Part shown: positions 7,799-16,688 of the stretch, one piece after another
Layout of the letters: the number at the start of each line of letters is the position of its first letter
How positions within the stretch are numbered: position 1 is the stretch's first letter
DNA from: Deltaproteobacteria bacterium
GTDB taxonomy: Bacteria; Desulfobacterota; Desulfobaccia; Desulfobaccales; 0-14-0-80-60-11
Direction: 5' to 3'
DNA: 16,688 bases
Assembly: GCA_016874945.1 (NCBI GenBank)
Contig: VGSO01000018.1
Coordinates: 1-16,688, forward strand
The notes under the pieces: model-generated
Databases searched by the model: none
Told to the model about the DNA's origin: nothing
What the model saw: only the letters and a program-made list of their open reading frames with translations
Made by a program: the position numbers and the translations under genes

Positions 7799-7826
7799 AT
7801 GAATTTTTATCGTGTGGGGGTATCTT

Positions 7827-7839
7827 TTATCACCGATAA
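7827..7839. repeat. Short inverted repeat in the leader of the DUF2092 gene
   Basis: TTATC-ACC-GATAA is a perfect 5-bp inverted repeat with a 3-nt loop, 47 nt before the start codon at 7886. It might be an operator half-site pair or a small leader hairpin. Its function is unknown. Confidence 0.3.
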
Positions 7840-7885
7840 GGGAACGCAGTCAATTCAAGTGTAATTCTTCGAAAGGAGGGGAATT

Positions 7886-8770
7886 ATGAGAAAAATGATT
7901 TCTTGGGGGCTGTGCATCCTAGTGGTCATTTTCTTGGTTGCCCCAGCAGTCGCTTTCGGGCAGGAGAAAGCACCCGCCCCGACCTCCAAAGCCGCTCCCC
8001 CGGCGCCTTCAGCCGAAAAGGCGCCGGCCAAGGAGGCCGCGCCCCTTCCCGACCCGAAGCAAGTTTTGCAGCGGATGGGCGATTTTCTGAAAAATCAACC
8101 ACAATTCTCTTTTAAGGCCGAAGTTGCCGACGACCGGGTCTATCGCGGCGGCCGGAAGCTGCAATACGGCCTGGATATGGAGGCATTTTTCCGGCGTCCC
8201 GACAAACTCCGGCTCAATGGCGACGGTGACCTGGAAAACAAGCAATTCTTTTTCGACGGCAAGACCCTCATCCTCTATGACAAAGACAAGAACTTTTTCG
8301 GCGCCATCGAGGTGGCCGGTGACTATGACGCGGCCCTGGATAAGGCCAGCAAGGACTTCGGCTTGCATGTGGGTCTGGCCGAACTGGGCGCCAACCGTCT
8401 CCTGGAGCACGCCCAACAGGGTCTGACCAACGCTCTGTATGTGGGGCTCCACAAGGTCCGGGGGGTCCCCTGCCATCACCTGGCCTTCGACAAGGAAAAG
8501 GTTCATTACCAGTTGTGGATCGACGCCGGGGACAAGCCGCTGCTGCGGAAGGTGGTGATCACCCAGAAGAAGCTCCCCTCCGCCCCCCAATGGAGTGCGT
8601 ATTTAACCGATTGGAACTTCTCCCCGCAACTGGCGGACAACCTCTTTACCTTTGCGCCACCCCCGGGGGCCCAAAAGATCGACTTCCTGCCGGCGAAGAA
8701 GGCGGCAGCCCCAGCGCCCAAGGGAGCAAAGCCAGTGAAGAAGACGAAGAAAAAAGGAGGTGAGTCATGA
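7886..8770 (+). CDS. Periplasmic DUF2092 (LolA-fold-like) protein
   Basis: A 294-aa protein. AAAGGAGG lies 6 nt before the ATG. Residues 1-25 form a signal sequence (ISWGLCILVVIFLVAPAVAF), followed by a low-complexity Ala/Pro/Lys linker (about 26-55). The globular part (about 56-265) contains VLQRMGDFLKNQPQFSFKAE, FRRPDKLRLNGDGDLENKQF, FFDGKTLILYDKDKNFFG and YQLWIDAGDKPLLRKVVI. That is the layout of DUF2092 periplasmic proteins, whose fold resembles LolA-like lipid or lipoprotein carriers. The C-terminus is a Lys/Ala/Pro-rich basic tail (about 266-294), which is unusual for a soluble periplasmic protein and may contact a polyanion or the cell wall. The stop overlaps the next start by 4 bp, so the two are translationally coupled. 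Molecular role is unknown for the family. Confidence 0.8.
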   Translation: MRKMISWGLCILVVIFLVAPAVAFGQEKAPAPTSKAAPPAPSAEKAPAKEAAPLPDPKQVLQRMGDFLKNQPQFSFKAEVADDRVYRGGRKLQYGLDMEAFFRRPDKLRLNGDGDLENKQFFFDGKTLILYDKDKNFFGAIEVAGDYDAALDKASKDFGLHVGLAELGANRLLEHAQQGLTNALYVGLHKVRGVPCHHLAFDKEKVHYQLWIDAGDKPLLRKVVITQKKLPSAPQWSAYLTDWNFSPQLADNLFTFAPPPGAQKIDFLPAKKAAAPAPKGAKPVKKTKKKGGES

Positions 8771-9342
8771 GGCTGGCTCAATTTACCCGTCTTTTGACGA
8801 TATTATTCCTGGTCGGTTGTCTGCTGAACTTTCCCGTTGTCCCTAAAGAAGCTCAAGCCCGGGGGGGCGGCGGCTTCCATGGCGGCGGGGGCGGCGGCCT
8901 TCACGGCGGCGGCGGGTACGGCGGCGGATTCGGCGGCGGCAGCTTCCGGCCGGAATCCCATCCCCAGGAGTTTCACCCGGCGGGCTTTCGTCCGGGAGGG
9001 GAAGGATGGGAACCCCGGCCTGAACCTGGCCCGGGTCCGCGGCCCGGACCCGGCCCCGGTCCGCGGCCCGATCCCAACTGGCACCGCCGGCCCGATAACG
9101 TAAACGTCGTTAATGTCAACGGCGGCGGTTGGGGCCCCTACTGGGGGAACGGCTGGGGCGCGGCCGCGGCCGGCGCAGTGGCGGGACTGGCCATCGGCGC
9201 GGCCATCGCTTCCCTGCCCAGCAACGCCCAGCCCGTGGTGGTTAACAACTATAATTATTACTATGACGGCGTCAATTATTACCGCCCCTGCTACCAGGGC
9301 CCGGACGTGAATTACTGCGTGGTCGCCGACCCCAATCAGTGA
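8767..9342 (+). CDS. Secreted Gly/Pro-rich protein with C-terminal Tyr-rich domain
   Basis: A 191-aa protein starting inside the previous gene's stop (ATGA overlap), with AAGGAGGT just upstream. The parts in order are a signal sequence (residues 1-31, cut near AQA-RG), a Gly/His tract (33-58, repeated GGGG, FHGG and LHGG units), a Pro/Arg/Gly tract of PGPGPRP type (84-103), an NVNVVNVN strand, and a Gly/Ala hydrophobic segment (131-150, GAAAAGAVAGLAIGAAIASL) resembling a glycine-zipper membrane segment. Last comes a Tyr/Asn-rich end (NYNYYYDGVNYYRPCYQG) with two cysteines, Cys175 and Cys184. The end resembles small periplasmic proteins of the DUF6515 kind found beside DUF2092 genes; I recall this pairing but could not check it. 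A structural or surface-associated role is possible. Biochemical function is unknown. Confidence 0.72.
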   Translation: MRLAQFTRLLTILFLVGCLLNFPVVPKEAQARGGGGFHGGGGGGLHGGGGYGGGFGGGSFRPESHPQEFHPAGFRPGGEGWEPRPEPGPGPRPGPGPGPRPDPNWHRRPDNVNVVNVNGGGWGPYWGNGWGAAAAGAVAGLAIGAAIASLPSNAQPVVVNNYNYYYDGVNYYRPCYQGPDVNYCVVADPNQ

Positions 9343-9398
9343 TCTGAACTGAACCTAGGGGCCGGACCACCTCTATGGACTGATGCAAAAGTAATTTT

Positions 9399-9440
9399 GA
9401 GGAGAGGGCCGGGGGTCAGCAAGTCCCCCGCCCTCCCCTC
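9399..9440 (+). terminator. GC-rich hairpin after the DUF2092 pair (possible terminator)
   Basis: The arm at 9399-9415 (GAGGAGAGGGCCGGGGG) and the arm at 9425-9440 (CCCCCGCCCTCCCCTC) pair over about 16 bp with one mismatch and one bulge around a 9-nt loop. There is no T tract after it on either strand, so it is not a classical intrinsic terminator. It sits 57 bp after the stop codon at 9342, where a transcript end would be expected. Confidence 0.35.
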
Positions 9441-9488
9441 AAGCTCCCCTGCCAATCCCCTGGAAGGGGCCGGGGCCGGCGGCCGCCT

Positions 9489-9731
9489 TCATTTGAGAGG
9501 CATCTCGACCCAATGGTTTAGTTTGTCATCAGGATTGGGGAAGGTCCCCTTGACCCAACCGGTTTCGTAGGGGGCGATGAAGAGGTCGTACCACCTCACG
9601 CTCTTGAAGAACCACGTGCCATCGATCTTCACGTAGGTATCATCCTCTCAACCCGACACCCGGATTGGTTTGCCCTTCTCGTCCTGAATGAGATGCAACA
9701 CATACCCGCGAGCATGAGCCGTATTGCCTTG
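9489..9731 (-). pseudogene. 3' remnant of a SnoaL/NTF2-like protein gene
   Basis: On the minus strand one frame reads GNTAHARGYVLHLIQDEKG, then RVSG, an in-frame TGA (9650-9648), then EDDTYVKIDGTWFFKSVRWY and a further 31 residues to the final TGA at 9491-9489. The sequence of a strand with TA.AR.YV, then DDTYVK.DG.W.FKS, is typical of the C-terminal half of SnoaL-like (nuclear transport factor 2 fold) proteins. The internal TGA is probably a TGG or similar codon mutated. The 5' half is missing: reading upstream, the frame hits a TAG exactly where the MITE-like element begins (9732-9734), and beyond that element comes the end of the RND gene. It is probably non-functional, destroyed by the element or a linked deletion. 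Confidence 0.65.
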
Positions 9732-9764
9732 CTATAGGGGTTGCCCAAAGTAATTTCCCCATAG

Positions 9765-9784
9765 GGGCACGGCGAGCCGTGCCC
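9765..9784. repeat. Palindrome 1 inside the MITE-like element
   Basis: GGGCACGGC-GA-GCCGTGCCC is a perfect 9-bp inverted repeat with a 2-nt centre, REP-like in form. It shares the GGGGCAC...GTGCCC core with palindrome 2, 8 bp further on. Confidence 0.75.
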
Positions 9785-9791
9785 AAGGTAC

Positions 9792-9815
9792 AGGGGCACA
9801 GCACGCTGTGCCCCT
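9792..9815. repeat. Palindrome 2 inside the MITE-like element
   Basis: AGGGGCACAGC-AC-GCTGTGCCCCT is a perfect 11-bp inverted repeat with a 2-nt centre. As transcript it would fold into a very stable hairpin and could end or protect the 3' end of the RND operon mRNA, which stops at 9879. The long A run at 9820-9826 lies on its RND side. Confidence 0.75.
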
Positions 9816-9878
9816 ACGTCAAAAAACAATCGGAAACAACTTTTGGCAATCGCTATAACCAGGCTAAGCGCCAAGTAG

Positions 9879-13487
<3,609 letters not shown>

Positions 13488-13515
13488 GGTCGGGTGTTAG
13501 CTTGCGGGTTTCAGC

Positions 13516-14652
13516 TTACCTTTCCGACGGCGGGATGACCCGCACCGGCTGGCCGTCGGTTACCAGGGTGGCGCCGGTGACGATGACCGATTCGCCCAGG
13601 GCCACACCTCGATTCACCGCGATGAGATTGCCATAGACCTTTCCCAGCTCCAGATGATCCCGCCGCCGAGCCACCTGGCGGCCGGCCTGCTCTTCCACCA
13701 CAAACAGGGCATAACTCCCGGAGTGGCCGGTCCCCCGCACGATGGCGTTTAAGGGCACCACCAGCTCAGGTTGGGTGGGCTTAGTCGTCGGCGCCAGGAC
13801 GGCGGCGATCATGCCCACCTTCAATTCCTGGGAAGGGTTGGGGATGGTGATCTCCACGTCGAAAACCCGGCTTTTGGGGTCCGCGGATGGGGCCAGGGCG
13901 GTGACTATCCCGGTGAACTGGCGATGCCGCAAGGCCTCCGTGGCGACCGTGAGGGAGTCCCCCGGTTTGATATGCTTCAACATCAGGTCGGACACCCCAA
14001 AGACCACTTTCACCTCCCGGGTATTGGCCAGGGCGAAGCCGGGGGCGCCGGGGGCGACCAGGTCGCCCACTTCCACCTTGCGCTTCAGAACCAGGCTGTC
14101 CATGGGGGCCTTGAGGGAGGTGTCCTGGAGGGCAATCCGGGCCTCCTGGACCTGGGCCGCGGCTCCGGCCACCCGGGCCCGGGCCCCCTCATACCGGGCC
14201 CGGGCGGCGTCATAATCCACCCGGGTGAGGGCGTTGGCCCCATAAAGTTTCCGGGCGCGTTCAAAGTCTTGGGAGGCATGGGTAAAGCCGGCCCGGGCCT
14301 CGGCTGCTTGCGCCTGGGCCTGCTTTAGTTTGGCCTGGTAATCGCTTTGCCGCACCTGGGCCAGAACTGTCCCCTGGCTGACGAAATCCCCCTCCTGAAC
14401 CTTGCGCTTTTTCTCGTCCACCCCGATTACCTGATGAATCTCTTGAACATAGCCGCCCACCTTAAAAGCCAGGTCCACCTGGGTGTAAGGCAGGATATTG
14501 GCGGAATAGCGCACTTCCCCGGGGCCGGTAAAATCCGCCACGTGCCTGACGCTCACCGGCAGCGGCGGTTTGTCCACCTTGGCTTCCTGCCCGCAGCTTA
14601 AAGCCAGGACACCCAATATTGCGACTACCTTAGCCGAGAGCTGTTTATTCAT
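13516..14652 (-). CDS. RND efflux periplasmic adaptor (membrane-fusion lipoprotein)
   Basis: A 378-aa HlyD/AcrA-family adaptor bridging the RND permease and the outer-membrane factor. The N-terminus (VVAILGVLALSC) has a lipobox-like ALSC, so Cys20 is the probable lipidation site. In order there are a barrel/lipoyl half (VDLAFKVGGYVQEI, 59-72; VQEGDFVSQGTVLAQV, 85-100), a coiled-coil hairpin rich in Ala/Gln/Arg (about 104-176), the second lipoyl half (TSLKAPMDSLVLKRKVEVGDLV), a beta-barrel part (FTGIVTALAPSADPKSRVFDVE) and a membrane-proximal end (GESVIVTGATLVTDGQPV). The start codon overlaps the stop of the upstream outer-membrane factor gene (ATGA), with GAGGA in front, so the two are coupled. 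The permease follows after 28 bp. Function is firm from sequence and context; substrate is unknown. Confidence 0.92.
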   Translation of the reverse strand: MNKQLSAKVVAILGVLALSCGQEAKVDKPPLPVSVRHVADFTGPGEVRYSANILPYTQVDLAFKVGGYVQEIHQVIGVDEKKRKVQEGDFVSQGTVLAQVRQSDYQAKLKQAQAQAAEARAGFTHASQDFERARKLYGANALTRVDYDAARARYEGARARVAGAAAQVQEARIALQDTSLKAPMDSLVLKRKVEVGDLVAPGAPGFALANTREVKVVFGVSDLMLKHIKPGDSLTVATEALRHRQFTGIVTALAPSADPKSRVFDVEITIPNPSQELKVGMIAAVLAPTTKPTQPELVVPLNAIVRGTGHSGSYALFVVEEQAGRQVARRRDHLELGKVYGNLIAVNRGVALGESVIVTGATLVTDGQPVRVIPPSER

Positions 14653-16001
14653 TTATCCTCGCCCAGCGCCTTCTCATATTCCGCCCTGGTCAGCCACACG
14701 GCCAGGAGGGCTTTCTGATGCGCGTGGTTGCCCTCAGCCAGGGAGGCCTCGGTTTGGAGCAGGTCTTTTAACAGAGCCGCGCCGGTTTTAAATTTTTGCA
14801 TCATCTCCCGCAGCTTTTCTCGGGTGGCGGCCTGGGCCATTTGGGTCACCTTCAGTTGCCCCCGGGCCTCCTGGAGTTGGCGGAATTTACTGTTGACTTC
14901 TATAAGGATCTGGGATTCGGCTTCTTTGGAAAGGTGGCGGGCCTGGGCCAGGGCCTCGGTCTTCTCGGCCAGTTGGTGACGCTTGCGACCCCAGTCGAAG
15001 GGCTCCCAAGTGAGGATCAGCCCGGCAAAGGCGAAGTTCTGTGGAATAACTTCATATTCGAAGGTGCGAATATAATCCACCATCAAGCTTACGTCCGGGA
15101 TGTATTCCGCCTGCTTCAACCGGCGGTCATATTCCGCCTGTTTGGTGCGCAGGCGGCTCTCGTTGGCTTCCGGGCGCTGACGCAGGGCCCGTTGGCGCGC
15201 CCCCTCCAGATCATTTTCTAAAGGCGCGGCTTCGGGAACCGGGGCCACGGAAAACGCCGTTAAAACATTACGGCCCATGACATGGTTCAACTGCTCCTTC
15301 TGGGTAGCCAACACATGGCGCAACGCCAGCAAATCCTGTTCGGTTCGGGCCAGTTTGGCCTTCACCTCCAGATTTTCCCATTTAGGGGCAGACTGCTCCC
15401 GGACCAATCTTTCACTGAGGCGGTCCAGTTCCCGTAAAAATTTTAAGGCCTCGTCGTTGGCCGCCAGGGCGCTTTCGGCCTGCAAAATGCCGTAATAAAG
15501 GCGCTTCACCTCGCTCACCGTGGCCTGCCGCTGGGCCCGCAGCTTCTCCTGGGCGGCGTCCCGCACGGCTTCCTGGAGTTTGAGGCCAATGCCTATCTTG
15601 TATTGCTGGGAAAGGGGTTGAGTGATGTTGCCATAGATGTAAGTGGTCAGACGACGGGGGGTGCCGATGGTGGTATCGGTGGCCGGCACCGGCCCGATGC
15701 CGGGGAACGTGCCGAAAACTCCCCGGTTGAAGCGGAAGTCCATGGGAGTGAGAAGCTTGGACTCCAGGATCGAAAGGTTGAAAGAGGGGTAACGTTGGGT
15801 GGCGGCCGCCGCCAGGAGATGCCCGGCTTTGGTAACCTCCAGGGCTGCGCTCCGAACCAGGCGGTTGTGCTTCAGAGACTGGTCCACCGCCTCTTCCAGG
15901 GTAAGGGGGCCCCCAGCGGCGGCGGGGGGCGACTGGCCCCAGGCCGGCGTGACCCAGAATAGCGCCAGGGATAGCCATAGAGCCCACCGGGGCAACCGCA
16001 T
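14649..16001 (-). CDS. TolC-like outer-membrane efflux factor
   Basis: A 450-aa outer-membrane channel of the OEP/TolC family and the first gene of the efflux operon. The signal sequence (LPRWALWLSLALFWVTPAWG) is cut near residue 22. The mature part has the usual double repeat. The first half runs from PLTLEEAVDQSLKHNRLVRS to a long helical stretch (VSEVKRLYYGILQAESALAA). The second runs from QRALRQRPEANESRLRTKQA to FAFAGLILTWEPFDWGRKRH and helices rich in Ala/Glu/Gln. The length matches the family. The start at 16001 is preceded by AAGG merging into a run of eight G and then AACG. Its stop overlaps the adaptor start by 4 bp. No convincing promoter is seen upstream, where the decayed transposase ends at 16104. 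Confidence 0.92.
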   Translation of the reverse strand: MRLPRWALWLSLALFWVTPAWGQSPPAAAGGPLTLEEAVDQSLKHNRLVRSAALEVTKAGHLLAAAATQRYPSFNLSILESKLLTPMDFRFNRGVFGTFPGIGPVPATDTTIGTPRRLTTYIYGNITQPLSQQYKIGIGLKLQEAVRDAAQEKLRAQRQATVSEVKRLYYGILQAESALAANDEALKFLRELDRLSERLVREQSAPKWENLEVKAKLARTEQDLLALRHVLATQKEQLNHVMGRNVLTAFSVAPVPEAAPLENDLEGARQRALRQRPEANESRLRTKQAEYDRRLKQAEYIPDVSLMVDYIRTFEYEVIPQNFAFAGLILTWEPFDWGRKRHQLAEKTEALAQARHLSKEAESQILIEVNSKFRQLQEARGQLKVTQMAQAATREKLREMMQKFKTGAALLKDLLQTEASLAEGNHAHQKALLAVWLTRAEYEKALGEDK

Positions 16002-16005
16002 CGTT

Positions 16006-16015
16006 CCCCCCCCTT
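16006..16015 (-). promoter_or_regulatory. Shine-Dalgarno with an eight-G run before the TolC-like gene
   Basis: The minus strand reads AA, then eight G (16013-16006), then AACG before the ATG at 16001. The G run forms the ribosome-binding site. Gain or loss of a G by slippage would change the spacing. Confidence 0.5.
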
Positions 16016-16374
16016 ATGGACCAGCAAAAATGTATTGTCCTCTTTACTAAGGGAAAAAAATAAATTCTGCAACAGAAATTCAAAATGACCCAGCATTGTC
16101 CGGTTAGGTTTTTGCATAGGGGGAATTCAATGCCGATGGCGTATCGGGAGTTTCGAAGTCAAGGTTCCGGGCTTCATTTTGGATTTTGCTGCATAATTCT
16201 CTGACCCGCTGGATGGTCACTTTTTCCCGGTGATGTGTCCGGCAATAGATGGCTAAGAGGAGATAGGTAATCAGACCGGCGGGGATTTGCACCATAAAGC
16301 CGTATGCACTTCGGACGATAAGGTGATAGACCTTGAGGCGCCGTTTCCACCAGCCAAAGAAATTTTCGATCGCC

Positions 16375-16505
16375 AAGGCAGGACTGAGTGATGAGGACTG
16401 AGGACTGAGTAATTTGAGTATAGAGATGGCGGAGACTCAGTCCTCAGTCCTTAGTACTAAAATTCCAATTAACTTAATATTGGCGAAATGAGAACAATTA
16501 CGTGA
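16375..16505. repeat. Repeat insertion inside the transposase gene
   Basis: This stretch separates the two transposase blocks. It has three copies of AGGACTGAG-like units near 16380-16410, a spacer, the inverted copy, and an AT-rich part (about 16454-16505). The exact ends are uncertain by a few bases and no target-site duplication was found. It carries no gene of convincing length. Confidence 0.6.
16394..16451. repeat. Perfect 17-bp inverted repeat (hairpin)
   Basis: The left arm AGGACTGAGGACTGAGT (16394-16410) and right arm ACTCAGTCCTCAGTCCT (16435-16451) are exact reverse complements with a 24-nt loop. Each arm is itself built of two GGACTGAG units. Confidence 0.85.
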
Positions 16506-16622
16506 CCTGAGCTTATAAATCAAGGCGATGTCTTCGGCCGCAAGGTCATGGCGATTGGTGGCCACCCAATATTCCGCCCCACGGGCGCCTTGTTCTTTGG
16601 TGATGGGCTGACCGGGGGCGGT

Positions 16623-16662
16623 ATTTTCGTAATCACTTGTAATTAAAGGATATTACGAAAAT
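16623..16662. repeat. 11-bp inverted repeat within the transposase remnant
   Basis: ATTTTCGTAAT (16623-16633) and ATTACGAAAAT (16652-16662) are exact reverse complements, 18 nt apart. They coincide with the place where the transposase frame is lost. Confidence 0.6.
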
Positions 16663-16688
16663 GTCCCTTGTTCACAAGCTCCCTGGTC

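Larger units (their letters stand above)
9733..9857. mobile_element. MITE-like element with imperfect terminal inverted repeats
   Basis: The left end reads TATAGGGGTTGCCCAAAGT on the plus strand from 9733. The right end reads TATAGCGATTGCCAAAAGT on the minus strand from 9857. About 21 of 29 positions match, counting the TTTCC just inside. Both ends start with TATAG, consistent with insertion at a TA dinucleotide (9733-9734 and 9856-9857) by a Tc1/mariner/IS630-like transposase. The roughly 121-bp body holds no gene and contains two strong palindromes. It lies 22 bp after the RND stop codon and abuts the truncated SnoaL-like gene. The element type is inferred from structure alone. Confidence 0.6.
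16104..16688 (-). pseudogene. Decayed IS4-family transposase
   Basis: Two minus-strand blocks belong to one transposase. The 5' block (16652-16506) reads DYENTAPGQPITKEQG, then EYWVATNRHDLAAEDIALIYKLR. The 3' block (16373-16104) reads AIENFFGWWKRRLKVYHLIV, then QIPAGLITYLLLAIYC and KVTIQRVRELCSKIQNEA, ending in TAA at 16106-16104. In intact relatives IYKLRW is followed at once by (N/A)IENFF, so about 130 bp has been inserted between the blocks, ending the frame at a TGA within that insert. Upstream there is also an in-frame TAA at 16655-16653. In the neighbouring frame TRELVNKGHFRNIL leads up to it, which suggests a frameshift. The N-terminal part lies beyond the window. The gene is inactive. 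The right end of the IS probably lies between 16060 and 16103, where I see no other gene. Confidence 0.75.

Noticed and set aside
9765..9815. The two adjacent palindromes as the start of a CRISPR array
   Set aside because: There are only two units, of unequal length and sequence, 7 bp apart. There are no spacers of regular length and no cas genes.
16002..16103. A strong promoter for the efflux operon
   Set aside because: The best pair found (TTGCAG and TAGTAA, 17 bp apart) matches consensus at only 3 of 6 positions in each box, too weak to list as a feature.
16104..16376. A separate 90-aa gene starting at a TTG
   Set aside because: It is only the C-terminal block of the broken IS4-family transposase, with no ribosome-binding site at the TTG.

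Overview
The window is about 16.7 kb of GC-rich Gram-negative DNA carrying only cell-envelope genes: exported hydrolases, outer-membrane beta-barrels, a tripartite RND efflux pump and glycine-rich periplasmic proteins. The protein style (neuromedin U/MetA-type barrels, an RND pump with a VSHEIVLFDF-type TM10, a DUF2092 protein) and the abundant small palindromic repeats recall Desulfobacterota (former Deltaproteobacteria, Syntrophobacterales-like). This is an impression from the sequence, not a tested placement. No rRNA, tRNA or CRISPR array was seen.

Region 1 (1..7723, all minus strand): a run of six same-strand genes separated by 36-113 bp, read from right to left. They are an outer-membrane barrel (6794..7723), an exported C45-type Ntn hydrolase (5468..6757), an exported YtcJ-type amidohydrolase (3462..5387), an exported choloylglycine hydrolase/penicillin-V-acylase type Ntn hydrolase (2282..3370), a second exported YtcJ-type amidohydrolase (473..2209), and a second barrel running off the left edge (1..359). 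Every one of the six has an N-terminal signal sequence. The set of two barrels, two Cys-Ntn amidases and two metallo-amidohydrolases looks like an envelope system for taking in and cleaving amide-linked compounds. The substrate cannot be read from the sequence. This is the best candidate here for an undescribed system.

Region 2 (7724..9342): a divergent intergenic region with overlapping candidate -10 boxes on the two strands, then a plus-strand pair overlapping by 4 bp: a DUF2092 periplasmic protein and a Gly/Pro-rich secreted protein ending in a Tyr/Asn-rich two-cysteine domain.

Region 3 (9343..9878): no intact gene. It holds a GC-rich hairpin, the 3' remnant of a SnoaL/NTF2-like gene with an internal stop, and directly abutting it a roughly 120-bp MITE-like element with inverted ends, TA flanks and two strong internal palindromes.

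Region 4 (9879..16001, minus strand): a complete RND efflux operon in the order outer-membrane factor, lipoprotein membrane-fusion protein, RND permease. The first two genes overlap by 4 bp. The permease is unusually long (1202 aa), with extra sequence in its first periplasmic domain.

Region 5 (16002..16688): a decayed IS4-family transposase broken by about 130 bp of inserted repeat DNA carrying a perfect 17-bp inverted repeat, with an upstream in-frame stop and a likely frameshift. Both ends of region 4 are therefore bordered by mobile-element debris.
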